Of a DNA stretch of 64,000 bases, positions 10,887 through 21,658 are shown piece after piece (within the stretch, counting starts at the first letter, position 1; the number at the start of each line of letters is the position of its first letter). Source of the DNA: Pseudomonas sp. ABC1 (lineage in GTDB: Bacteria > Pseudomonadota > Gammaproteobacteria > Pseudomonadales > Pseudomonadaceae). The stretch covers positions 1,116,001-1,180,000 of the forward strand of contig NZ_CP058349.1 of the NCBI RefSeq assembly GCF_013395055.1. The letters are read 5' to 3'. The position numbers and the translations under genes were made by a program. The notes beneath the pieces were generated by a model that was not told the DNA's origin, searched no databases, and saw nothing but the letters and a program-made list of their open reading frames with translations.

Positions 10887-11468
10887 ATGGGCAATCGCCT
10901 GTCGAAAATCTACACCCGCACCGGCGACCGGGGCGAAACCGGCCTGGCCGACGGCCGCCGCGTGCCCAAGGACCACCCGCGCGTAGAGGCCATCGGTGAG
11001 CTGGACAGCCTCAACAGCCAACTCGGCCTGCTGCTGGCCGAACTGGCGGAGGGCCAGGAGCGTTGGCCAAGCCTGCAAGAGCTGTTCGAGGCACTGTCGC
11101 CCTGCCAGCACCGCCTATTCGACCTCGGTGGCGAAATGGCGATGCCGGACTACCACGCCCTGTCGACGGAGGAAGTCGAACGCCTGGAACGGCTGATCGA
11201 TCAGTGGAACGCGGAGCTCGGCCCACTCAAGGATTTCATCCTGCCTGGTGGCTCGCGCCTGATCGCCCAGGCGCACCTGTGCCGCAGCCTGGCCCGCACG
11301 GCGGAACGGCGCTGCCAGAGCCTCAACGCACTGGAACCCTTGCGCCCGGTTGGGCTGGCCTATATCAACCGACTGTCCGACCTGCTGTTCGTCACGGCCC
11401 GCCTGATCGCCCGCCGCCAGGGTTTACCGGAAGTCCTCTGGCAGGCCGCCAGCAAGCCGCAGGCGTAA
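10887..11468 (+). CDS. Cob(I)yrinic acid a,c-diamide adenosyltransferase (PduO type)
   Basis: 193 residues from the ATG at 10887, preceded by CAGGAG with 6-nt spacing. The N-terminus LSKIYTRTGDRGETGLADGRRV is the ATP-binding motif of PduO-type ATP:cob(I)alamin adenosyltransferases. Conserved helices with FILPGGS and CRSLARTAERRC (the cofactor-site Arg-rich motif) follow. The enzyme transfers the 5'-deoxyadenosyl group of ATP to cob(I)alamin. It begins 14 bp after the kinase stop and may share its transcript. A strong hairpin with flanking A and T tracts follows the gene. Confidence 0.93.
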   Translation: MGNRLSKIYTRTGDRGETGLADGRRVPKDHPRVEAIGELDSLNSQLGLLLAELAEGQERWPSLQELFEALSPCQHRLFDLGGEMAMPDYHALSTEEVERLERLIDQWNAELGPLKDFILPGGSRLIAQAHLCRSLARTAERRCQSLNALEPLRPVGLAYINRLSDLLFVTARLIARRQGLPEVLWQAASKPQA

Positions 11469-11504
11469 AACCGCCAGTTGCCGAAACCACTGCGCCCATA
11501 ACGC

Positions 11505-11537
11505 AAAACGCCCGGACGTTCTCACGTCCGGGCGTTT
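11505..11537. terminator. Bidirectional hairpin terminator
   Basis: The stem AACGCCCGGACGT pairs with ACGTCCGGGCGTT around a TCTC loop, with A residues on the left and T residues on the right. It lies between the converging adenosyltransferase gene and ahpC, so it can terminate both. Confidence 0.85.
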
Positions 11538-11580
11538 CTGGTTTCACCGGGGACTAGCCCCCGACGCAAGACCGATCAAC

Positions 11581-12144
11581 TTAGATCTTGCCAACCAGGT
11601 CCAGCGAAGGAGCCAGGGTGGCAGCGCCTTCTTTCCACTTGGCCGGGCAGACTTCGCCCGGGTGGGCAGCGGTGTACTGGGCAGCGGTCAGCTTGCGCAG
11701 GGTTTCCGATACGTCGCGAGCGATCTCGTTGGAATGGATTTCCACGGTCTTGATCACGCCTTCCGGGTTGATGATGAAGGTGCCGCGCAGTGCCAGGCCT
11801 TCTTCTTCGATGTGCACGCCGAAAGCACGGGTCAGTTGGTGGGTCGGGTCACCGATCAGCGGGAACTGAGCCTTGCCAACGGCAGGCGAGGTTTCGTGCC
11901 AGACCTTGTGCGAGAAATGGGTGTCGGTGGTGACGATGTAGACTTCCGCGCCGGCTTTCTGGAACGCGGCATAGTTTTCGGCGGCGTCTTCGATCTCGGT
12001 CGGGCAGTTGAAAGTGAAGGCAGCCGGCATGAAGATCAGAACCGACCACTTGCCTTTCAGGTTCTGCTCGGTGACTTCGATGAACTTGCCATTGTGGAAG
12101 GCGTTGACTTTGAACGGCTGGACTTCGGTGTTGATAAGGGACAT
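11581..12144 (-). CDS. ahpC: Alkyl hydroperoxide reductase subunit C (2-Cys peroxiredoxin)
   Basis: 187 residues, the standard AhpC length. The peroxidatic Cys is C47 in FTFNCPTEIED (most homologues have FVCPTE) and the resolving Cys is C166 in HPGEVCPAKW, so this is a typical two-cysteine enzyme. It reduces hydrogen peroxide, organic peroxides and peroxynitrite and is re-reduced by AhpF, which is not adjacent here. The start ATG has a GGAG box about 8 nt upstream. The 113 bp ahead of it is A+T-rich and probably holds the promoter; I could not make out a convincing OxyR site. Confidence 0.95.
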   Translation of the reverse strand: MSLINTEVQPFKVNAFHNGKFIEVTEQNLKGKWSVLIFMPAAFTFNCPTEIEDAAENYAAFQKAGAEVYIVTTDTHFSHKVWHETSPAVGKAQFPLIGDPTHQLTRAFGVHIEEEGLALRGTFIINPEGVIKTVEIHSNEIARDVSETLRKLTAAQYTAAHPGEVCPAKWKEGAATLAPSLDLVGKI

Positions 12145-12257
12145 CGCTGAAACTCCATTCAGTGGTTGAGAAATCGACGGGGGCTACCTTAACCCAATGA
12201 ATCGCATACGGTTAATTGATTAAGGGAATAAGGGTGATTGCCTTAGCCTATGAGAAA

Positions 12258-13196
12258 TCAATCGGGCCAGAAACCGCGAATCGCCGCGACGCCCTGCGCC
12301 CCAGCCTGCAAGGCCTGCACGAGGTCGCCAGCACCCAGGCCGCCCAGCAGGTAGGCGGGATGGTTGAATCCCTCCAGCAGCGCGCGGCTCTGCGCCCATC
12401 CCAGCGCCGGAGCGCCAGGGTGGCTGTCGGTAGGTTGTACCGGAGAGAGTGTGACGAAGTCCACCCCCATGGCGGTCGCCAGGGCCAACTCCTCGGCATC
12501 GTGACAGGACGCGGCCAACCAGCGCTGCGCCGGGAACGGGCGGCCATTGGCCGCATACTCGCGCAACTGCCGGGCGGTCAGGTGCCACCCCGCCGAGGGG
12601 AAATCCCCCAGCCACTCCCGCGGCCCCTTGAGCATCAGTTGCGCGCGCCCGGCGCAGAGCCCAACAGCGTCCACCGCCATGTCGCGATACTGGGCATCGA
12701 ACATCGCCGGCGCACGCAGTTGCACCAGGCGAATGCCTGAATCCAGGGCGGCTTGCAGGCCTTTCAGCAGCGCCTGTGGCTCCAGCCCCTCGGGCGTGAT
12801 CAGGTAACGATCCGGCAAGCGCGCTGCCGCGATGATCGGCTGGTTGGCGGCCGGGAACTCGTAATCCGACAAGTCCCGTGCCTGCACCCAGGCCAGCGGC
12901 TGTCCTTCGGCGCCATGGGCTTCGCCTTCGAATGCACTGACCTCCCAGACGTCCAGCAGCACCTGCTTGTCCGGGTAGCTGTGCCGCACCTGGATCAATG
13001 GGCGCGCCTGGGTGACACGGATGCCCAACTCCTCTAGCAACTCGCGAGCGAGCGCCACCTCGACGGCCTCGCCCGCCTCCACCTTGCCTCCGGGAAACTC
13101 CCAGAGGCCACCCTGGTGTTTGTCCAGCGGGCGCTTGGCGATCAGGATTCGGCCATCATCGGAACGAATGACGGCGGCGGCGACGTGGATATGCAT
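12258..13196 (-). CDS. Nudix hydrolase fused to a thiamine-phosphate-synthase-like domain
   Basis: 312 residues. The N-terminal half is a MutT-type Nudix domain with a complete box from G37 to I59 (G-x5-E-x7-REL-x-EE-x-GI), as in 8-oxo-dGTP diphosphatases. From about residue 135 the protein resembles ThiE (VQLRAP, LSPVQPTDSHPG, LLGGLGAGDL, GVAAIRGFW), but the ThiE catalytic motifs look degraded: VQYRDK is VQLRAP and the Asp/Asn substrate loop is absent. The fusion is common in pseudomonads and follows secA-argJ. It probably sanitises oxidised nucleotides; the role of the second domain is unknown. Confidence 0.88.
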   Translation of the reverse strand: MHIHVAAAVIRSDDGRILIAKRPLDKHQGGLWEFPGGKVEAGEAVEVALARELLEELGIRVTQARPLIQVRHSYPDKQVLLDVWEVSAFEGEAHGAEGQPLAWVQARDLSDYEFPAANQPIIAAARLPDRYLITPEGLEPQALLKGLQAALDSGIRLVQLRAPAMFDAQYRDMAVDAVGLCAGRAQLMLKGPREWLGDFPSAGWHLTARQLREYAANGRPFPAQRWLAASCHDAEELALATAMGVDFVTLSPVQPTDSHPGAPALGWAQSRALLEGFNHPAYLLGGLGAGDLVQALQAGAQGVAAIRGFWPD

Positions 13197-13264
13197 AAGA
13201 CAACCTCAATCGGCATGCTGCAAGCGGCTGGTCGCCTGACTTGCAGCGTGCCGTTTGCGAAGGA

Positions 13265-14482
13265 TCAAGTCCGGTATTCGGCGTTGATCTTGACGTACTC
13301 ATGGGACAGGTCGGTGGTCCAGATCGTCTCGCTGGCCTCGCCGCGCCCCAGCTCGATGCGGATGGTGATTTCCTCCCGCGCCATGACTTCGGCACCCTGG
13401 GCCTCGGTATAGCTGGTGGCGCGAGCGCCCTGGCTGGCGATGCAGACTTCACCGAGGAAGACGTCGATCAGCCCCACGTCCAGTTGCGGTACGCCGGCAT
13501 AACCGACCGCGGCGAGAATGCGCCCCCAGTTCGGGTCGGAGGCGAACAACGCGGTCTTGATCAGTGGCGAATGCGCCACAGCGTAGGCCACGTCCAGGCA
13601 TTCCTGATGGTTGCCGCCGCCGTTGACCTGCACCGTGACGAACTTGGTCGCGCCCTCGCCGTCGCGCACGATGGCCTGGGCGATGTCCATGAACACCTCG
13701 AAAACGGCCTGACGCAGTTTGGCGAACAACTCGCCGGCAGCCTCGGTGATTTCCGGCAGCCCGGCACGGCCCGTGGCGATCAGCATGCAGCAGTCATTGG
13801 TCGAAGTGTCGCCGTCGATGGTGATGCGGTTGAACGACTTGTTCGCGGCATCCCGCACCAGGTCCTGCAACACATCACGGGCGACACTGGCATCGGTGGC
13901 GATATAGCCGAGCATGGTCGCCATGTTCGGACGGATCATGCCGGCACCCTTGCTGGTGCCGGTGACAGTGACGGTAACGCCATCGTGCTGGAACTGCCGG
14001 CTGGCACCCTTGGGCAGGGTGTCGGTGGTCATGATCCCTTCCGCCGCCAGCGCCCAGTTGTCTTCCTTGAGGTCAGCCAGCGCGGCAGGCAGGGCCGCTT
14101 CGATCTTCTCGACCGGCAGAGGCTCACCGATCACACCCGTGGAGAATGGCAGCACGGCACGCTCATCGACACCCGCCAACTCGGCCAGGCGTGCACTGGC
14201 TCGGCGCGCACGCGCCAGGCCATCGGCACCGGTACCGGCGTTGGCATTGCCGGTGTTGGTCAGCAGGTAGCGTACATCGCTGCTCAGGCGCTCCCGGGTA
14301 ATCAGCACCGGCGCCGCACAGAAGGCATTGGTGGTGGTCACGCCGGCCACGCGGGAGCCTTCGGCACAGCGCATGACCACCACATCCTTGCGCCCTGGGC
14401 GCTTGATGCCGGCACTGGCGATGCCAAGCTCGAAACCGGGAACAGGGTGCAATACAGGAAGAGGGCCAAGACCGACAGCCAT
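13265..14482 (-). CDS. argJ: Bifunctional glutamate N-acetyltransferase / amino-acid acetyltransferase
   Basis: 405 residues, normal for ArgJ. The self-cleavage site is clear: KGAGMIRPNMATML with the A188-T189 bond, whose Thr becomes the nucleophile of the beta chain. Other family motifs are GVTTTNAFCAAPV (alpha chain) and AEGIMTTDTLPKGASR. The enzyme transfers the acetyl group from N-acetylornithine to glutamate in the arginine cycle and may also use acetyl-CoA. It lies downstream of secA in the same direction; a strong hairpin between the two suggests mostly separate transcripts. The Nudix gene follows 68 bp after its stop. Confidence 0.95.
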   Translation of the reverse strand: MAVGLGPLPVLHPVPGFELGIASAGIKRPGRKDVVVMRCAEGSRVAGVTTTNAFCAAPVLITRERLSSDVRYLLTNTGNANAGTGADGLARARRASARLAELAGVDERAVLPFSTGVIGEPLPVEKIEAALPAALADLKEDNWALAAEGIMTTDTLPKGASRQFQHDGVTVTVTGTSKGAGMIRPNMATMLGYIATDASVARDVLQDLVRDAANKSFNRITIDGDTSTNDCCMLIATGRAGLPEITEAAGELFAKLRQAVFEVFMDIAQAIVRDGEGATKFVTVQVNGGGNHQECLDVAYAVAHSPLIKTALFASDPNWGRILAAVGYAGVPQLDVGLIDVFLGEVCIASQGARATSYTEAQGAEVMAREEITIRIELGRGEASETIWTTDLSHEYVKINAEYRT

Positions 14483-14530
14483 GGAAACGCTCCTTCAAAT
14501 GATCGGTGGTCGTGATGAAAACGCTGGAGT

Positions 14531-14557
14531 AAAAACGCCGCGAGGTCATCGCGGCGT
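14531..14557 (-). terminator. Rho-independent terminator after secA
   Basis: On the minus strand ACGCCGCGA, loop TGACC, TCGCGGCGT is followed by TTTTAC. It begins about 20 nt after the secA stop and precedes argJ. Confidence 0.85.
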
Positions 14558-14578
14558 CAGGTTCAGAGTAGCGACAGG

Positions 14579-17305
<2,727 letters not shown>

Positions 17306-17496
17306 ATTGACTGGGACTTCCATTCTTGGGATGGAGACACGCCTGCTCAGCGGGGTGGCAATGCGTGCAAAGGGGGCATTCTACTCGGAATCGCTTTCGA
17401 GGAAAGCAGGCAGGCTACAGCTTCCTTGCGGCGACCGCCATGCCCCTCAAGGTCGCATCTGTTAAGATGCCGACTCATTTGTCCTGAGCTGACGCC

Positions 17497-17958
17497 ATGT
17501 CATTTCGCCCGTCGCCGGCTCGCGCACCCGCCACCCTGCTGAGGGATGCCAAGCCGCTCAAAGCGCTGTTCCAGCAGGCTCGTCGCCTGGAACAGCTCCA
17601 GCAGTTGCTGGAAAGCCAGTTGCAGCCTGCCGCTCGGGCACATTGCAGGGTCGCCTCCTGGCGCGACGGCTGCTTGCTGCTGGTCATCACGGATGGCCAA
17701 TGGGCCACCCGCCTGCGCTACCAGCAACGCCGCCTGCAACGGCAACTGGGCGAGATGCAGGCCTTCGCCGGGCTCACTCGCATCCTGTTCAAGGTACAGC
17801 CCCCCGTCCCCGATGCACCTCGACCCGCGGCAGCACCACCGCTGACATCCAGTGCTGCCGACAATATCCGCTCGACTGCGGACGGAATCAGCGACCCCAG
17901 GTTGCGTGAAGCGCTGGAGCGCCTGGCACGCCACACACGGCCCACCGAACACGAATGA
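17497..17958 (+). CDS. dciA: DUF721 protein, probable replicative-helicase loader DciA
   Basis: 153 residues. A DUF721 fold spans about residues 10-105 (PLKALFQQARRLEQLQQLLESQL, then HCRVASWRDGCLLLVITDGQWATRLRYQQRRL), followed by a Pro/Ala-rich, probably disordered tail. In Pseudomonas the DUF721 protein DciA recruits or operates the replicative helicase DnaB in bacteria lacking DnaC. Identification rests on the domain pattern and on the position divergent from secA. The start is the first ATG; no stronger alternative exists. Confidence 0.8.
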   Translation: MSFRPSPARAPATLLRDAKPLKALFQQARRLEQLQQLLESQLQPAARAHCRVASWRDGCLLLVITDGQWATRLRYQQRRLQRQLGEMQAFAGLTRILFKVQPPVPDAPRPAAAPPLTSSAADNIRSTADGISDPRLREALERLARHTRPTEHE

Positions 17959-17985
17959 TCCGCCTTGCACCGGACGGAGATCCCC

Positions 17986-18450
17986 ATGATCGTCAGTTTA
18001 TTGCTCATCGTCCTCTGGTTGATTCTGCTGCTCAAATACCCACGCAAGGCCTTGCCTGTCTCCCTCGGTGCCTTGCTGGGACTGTGCCTCATCGCAGCCT
18101 GGGTCGCCTGGCAGGAGCAGGTGGAGGCGAACCGGCTGGCACGTCTGGAGATTGAACTGCGCCATGCGCCGGAACAGTGCCCAAAGGACCGCCCCCTGGC
18201 GGTGAGGCTGCTCAACCAGAGCACACATCCCCTGCAAAGCCTGCGCTGGGAAATAGCCGCCTATGCGCCGGGGTCGGCCCTCAATCTGGTTCGCAGCAAC
18301 TATGATGCACCGCTCTACCGCGGGCCTGGCGACCTGCTGCCGGGCAAACACTGGGAGGCCTGCCTGCCCCTCCCGCCGCTGCGCCCGGGGTATCGCCCCG
18401 AGACACTGGAATTCCGGGCCGAGCGCCTGCAAGGGCACTTCGCGTCCTGA
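17986..18450 (+). CDS. Small membrane-anchored protein of unknown function
   Basis: 154 residues from the ATG at 17986, which has GGACGGAGA 6 nt upstream; an earlier in-frame ATG at 17965 lacks such a site. Two adjacent hydrophobic helices (about residues 3-14 and 22-40) anchor the protein, and the remainder (about 45-154) is predicted to be outside the membrane with a Cys pair (PEQCPKD and WEACLPL). The C-terminal part resembles a compact beta domain (SLRWEIAAYAPG, PLYRGPGDLLPGKHWEACLP). I do not recognise a characterised family. It follows the DciA gene by 27 bp. Confidence 0.7.
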   Translation: MIVSLLLIVLWLILLLKYPRKALPVSLGALLGLCLIAAWVAWQEQVEANRLARLEIELRHAPEQCPKDRPLAVRLLNQSTHPLQSLRWEIAAYAPGSALNLVRSNYDAPLYRGPGDLLPGKHWEACLPLPPLRPGYRPETLEFRAERLQGHFAS

Positions 18451-18505
18451 GTTCGACCGCTTCCCCAGATCAGCTTTCGCTTGCCAATCGCCCACAAGCA
18501 AAATA

Positions 18506-18521
18506 CTGTATATAAAAACAG
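18506..18521 (+). promoter_or_regulatory. LexA (SOS) operator of yebG
   Basis: CTGTATATAAAAACAG matches the gammaproteobacterial LexA consensus (CTGT-N8-ACAG, A+T-rich centre) with both half-sites perfect. It lies 24 bp upstream of the yebG start, where it would cover the promoter. Confidence 0.92.
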
Positions 18522-18545
18522 TCACAACACACAGGAGATTGGTCA

Positions 18546-18806
18546 ATGGCCGTGGAAGTGGTGTACCGCAGCAGCCGGGACCTGGAGCGTCTTTTCATGG
18601 ATAAAGCAGAAGCCGACCGTCACGACAAGATGCTCGAACTGGCCGAAGCGCTGGCCGCCACTCTGCACAGGGTTTCGCCGACGCTGTCGGACCAGCAATG
18701 CGAGGACATCGGCATCTACATGGCGAAAAACCGGGAAATCTTCGCCAAGGCGTTCAAGCAGAACCCCGACGTCCTCGCAGAACTGCCGGACGAACCGACC
18801 GCCTGA
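18546..18806 (+). CDS. yebG: SOS-induced YebG family protein
   Basis: 86 residues. The sequence VEVVYRSSRDLERLFMDKAEADRHDKMLE followed by the CEDIGIYMAKNREIFAKAF segment is the YebG family pattern. E. coli YebG is a LexA-controlled DNA-damage-inducible protein that binds DNA; its biochemical role is not established. A near-consensus LexA box lies 24 bp upstream and an AGGAG ribosome-binding site 9 nt upstream of the ATG, so SOS control is strongly indicated here too. The C-terminus is acidic and short. Confidence 0.93.
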   Translation: MAVEVVYRSSRDLERLFMDKAEADRHDKMLELAEALAATLHRVSPTLSDQQCEDIGIYMAKNREIFAKAFKQNPDVLAELPDEPTA

Positions 18807-18817
18807 GCGGCAATGCC

Positions 18818-21430
18818 TCACAACCAACCGCGTGCCTTGGCTTGAGCGACCGCCTGGGTGCGGCGTGAGATACCCAGTTTGCTGTTGATACGACGTGCAT
18901 GGGTCTTGACCGTGTGCAAGGAGATGAACAGTGTCTCGGCGATCTCCTGGTTGGAGCACCCCTGAGCGATCAGGCGGAGCACCATCAGTTCGCGACCACT
19001 CAGGAGCGGCTCTCCCGGCGACAACGGCGCCGACTCATGGCTCGCCAGGCTCAACAAGCGCTCACGCAGACTTTCATCCCCTGGCAGCGCCTTGGCCAAC
19101 CATTGCGGCTGCCGGTGCTGCAACTCATAGAGTGGCTTGACCAGCTTCTGCCGGGCGGCATCGTCCAATGCCTGACGCAGCATCCGCTCGGCTTCCGCCG
19201 ACCGCCCCACCCCCAGCAGCGCCTCTGCCAGAGTGAAACGACACTCGCACACCAGCAGCGGGTTCTGGCGCTGCACATGTTCATCGACCAGCGCCTGCAA
19301 CTGGCTGATCGCAGCCTCGGCACGCCCTTCGAGCAACTCGATCAGCGCCTGGTAACGCCTTACCCGGGGCAATAGCTCATAAAACCCGGACGGAGACAGG
19401 TAGCGCCCCTCTGCATACAGGGCAGTGATCTGCTGGAAGACATTGCGCGCCCGTTCCAGTTCGCCACGGTGCAAACAGGCCAGGCCGCTGACCAATTGGA
19501 AAATACCGCGAAACCGTGATTCGGGCACATGCCGCCACTGGGACAATCGCTCGGCTTCATGCAGCCATTGGTGGGCACTGGCGAACAACTGTCGCCGCGC
19601 CGCCAGCTCCGCCAGGCCGACATAACCGAAGAACGCATAGGCATCCGCGCACAGCTCCGTCTCCAGCCGCCCCTGTTGGTAGGCTGCGAATGCAGCGTCA
19701 TCTTCCCCAAGGCAGGCCAGCAGATGCCCCTTGAGCAATTGCAGACGCCCGATGATCGGGCTGTGCCGGAACTGCCCGCGCAATTCATCCAGGCTGTCAT
19801 CCAGCACACTGACAGCCCGATCCAACTCGCCATTGAGTTCCAGCAACTGGATACGGTCGATACTGAGCATCGCCTCGTACAGCGCACTGCCATTGAGCCG
19901 CGCCAGACGCATGCCCTGATTGTTGTACTGCTGTGCCAGTTCGCCCTGCCCTTCGGCCATCGCCTGCTGCGTCAGCACCTGGCAGCACAGCACGCGCTGC
20001 GCCCAGGCATGTTCCGGTAGTGCGTCCATGGCTTGCAGGCAGTGCTCGCGCGCCTGGGGTTCGCCTCGCAAACGAGCCAGATACCCATTCAGTGCCTGCC
20101 AATGCGCCAGCAGTTGGCGCTGCCGCCGCGCATCGGGCTGGGGAAAGAAGCGCCCCAGCTCCAGCAGGCAAGCCTCGGCCTCATCCAGCCGGGCCGACAG
20201 GATCAGCGCCCAGCCATGCAGAATGATCAGCCGCGTGGTGCTGCCGAACAGGTCCTGGGGCATCTCGGCACGCCACTTGAGAAAATACGAGACGTTATCG
20301 TCGATCAACAATTGCTCCTGCCCGTAACGCTGCAGGAAGTTGGCGGCGACATCCGGCTGCCCGGCTTTCAGCGCATGCTCGACAGCATCACGCATGTTTC
20401 CACGGCCGGCGAACCATTGGCAGGCACGGATATGGACAGGCGTCGACACCTGGCCCGACATGAGCGGCAGCAGCATCGCCAGCGGTCGCCACAGGCGAAA
20501 CCACTCACCACAACTATCGATCGGTCGAATGAACAGTTGCCGACTCCTGAGTTGCTCGAACAGGTCCGTACGCTGCCCCTCGAACAGGTACTGGCACAGT
20601 GGCTCGGAAAAACGCGGCATGGCGGCCAGGGAAATCAATGCCTGGCGCACATCCTCGTCCTGCTCGTCCAGGATTTCGCGCTGGACGTAATCACGCAGCA
20701 AGGGCGTCCCTGCGACCAGGCGTTCGCGCAGTGCCTGTTCATCGGCACCCAGCAGCATCAGGCAGACACCTGCCGGCCAACCCTCGCTGCCATGCAGCAG
20801 TTGCTGGACCAGAGGCTCCGCTATGGCAACCCGGTGCGCCTGCAGCAGTTGCTGCAACTCCTCGGCATCCAGCGCCAGCGCCTCGGCCTGAAGGTCATGG
20901 AGATCACCCTGCAGGACCAGTCGTGACAACTTCCATGGTGGCTGGCGCCGACTACTGACCCACCAGCGCACCGACTCATTGGAAACATCGAGCAAGCGAT
21001 CGATACAGGCATCGAGCGCCGCCGAGGGCGCCCTTGGATAATCATCCAGCACGATCCACAGAGGCCTGGCGACCCGCTCGAGCAGATGGATCAAGGCTGC
21101 TTCAGGTGCAAGGCCCGGCTCAGGGTCGCGCCCAAGGCAGGCACACAAGCGCGCCAGCAGTTCATCGGGCGAACAGTCTCGCCCGCCGATATCCAGCCAG
21201 AGCACTTGCGTATCGGCTGGTTTCTGGCGCACGCACTCGTTGATCAGAACGCTCTTGCCGAAACCGGCCGGGGCGCACAACAGACGCAAGCGGCAATCGC
21301 TGGCCAGCAGTTGCTCACTCAGACGGCAACGCGAAATATGGGCCGGAGGCAAACGGGGCATCCGGGCGGGCAATGGCAGCGCCACATCGGTTTTCGCACT
21401 GGCCGCATGCGGATCGAAGCGTACGGACAT
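18818..21430 (-). CDS. MalT-type (LAL) LuxR-family transcriptional regulator
   Basis: 870 residues from the ATG at 21430; the open frame continues upstream but that part is not conserved. The N-terminal ATPase has Walker A APAGFGKS (53-60) and a WLDIGGRDCSPDELLARL segment, followed by a long helical TPR-like sensor region. The last 60 residues are a LuxR helix-turn-helix (LSGRELMVLRLIAQGCSNQEIAETLFISLHTVKTHARRI, split here for length: recognition helix SLHTVKTHARR). Such proteins are inducer- and ATP-dependent activators. It is encoded just downstream of, and in the same direction as, the DUF1329 and DUF1302 genes, its likely targets. The inducer is unknown. Confidence 0.92.
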   Translation of the reverse strand: MSVRFDPHAASAKTDVALPLPARMPRLPPAHISRCRLSEQLLASDCRLRLLCAPAGFGKSVLINECVRQKPADTQVLWLDIGGRDCSPDELLARLCACLGRDPEPGLAPEAALIHLLERVARPLWIVLDDYPRAPSAALDACIDRLLDVSNESVRWWVSSRRQPPWKLSRLVLQGDLHDLQAEALALDAEELQQLLQAHRVAIAEPLVQQLLHGSEGWPAGVCLMLLGADEQALRERLVAGTPLLRDYVQREILDEQDEDVRQALISLAAMPRFSEPLCQYLFEGQRTDLFEQLRSRQLFIRPIDSCGEWFRLWRPLAMLLPLMSGQVSTPVHIRACQWFAGRGNMRDAVEHALKAGQPDVAANFLQRYGQEQLLIDDNVSYFLKWRAEMPQDLFGSTTRLIILHGWALILSARLDEAEACLLELGRFFPQPDARRQRQLLAHWQALNGYLARLRGEPQAREHCLQAMDALPEHAWAQRVLCCQVLTQQAMAEGQGELAQQYNNQGMRLARLNGSALYEAMLSIDRIQLLELNGELDRAVSVLDDSLDELRGQFRHSPIIGRLQLLKGHLLACLGEDDAAFAAYQQGRLETELCADAYAFFGYVGLAELAARRQLFASAHQWLHEAERLSQWRHVPESRFRGIFQLVSGLACLHRGELERARNVFQQITALYAEGRYLSPSGFYELLPRVRRYQALIELLEGRAEAAISQLQALVDEHVQRQNPLLVCECRFTLAEALLGVGRSAEAERMLRQALDDAARQKLVKPLYELQHRQPQWLAKALPGDESLRERLLSLASHESAPLSPGEPLLSGRELMVLRLIAQGCSNQEIAETLFISLHTVKTHARRINSKLGISRRTQAVAQAKARGWL

Positions 21431-21616
21431 GGAAGCGATTCTCTTGTTATGGTCAGTCCCTTGATTGCGACACCCGGCATCGGTACACCCTCGCAACGCC
21501 AGGCGGGCCACTGTGCCAGAAATCTACACCCTCTCTTTCGGGGCTACTGCCACAAAATGTAAAACATCGCCTGCAATCCTGGCGACCACCCAGCAAGGTG
21601 GATATCCACCAATGCA

Positions 21617-21643
21617 AAGGGCGACCTCACGGTCGCCCTTTTT
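21617..21643. terminator. Hairpin terminator downstream of the DUF1302-DUF1329 genes
   Basis: GGGCGACC, loop TCAC, GGTCGCCC, flanked by AAA on the left and TTTTT on the right. It lies 16 nt past the DUF1329 stop and about 185 bp upstream of the LAL regulator start, separating the two units. The longer T run is on the plus side, so activity toward the minus-strand genes is less certain. Confidence 0.6.
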
Positions 21644-21658
21644 CGGTCCCTCTATCGA

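Noticed and set aside
12145..12257. An OxyR site upstream of ahpC
   Set aside because: The interval is A+T-rich and partly palindromic, but no set of OxyR half-sites with correct spacing could be identified by eye.
13241..14515. A 424-codon frame antisense to argJ
   Set aside because: ArgJ carries an exact autocleavage motif and full-length conservation; the antisense frame is biased and featureless.
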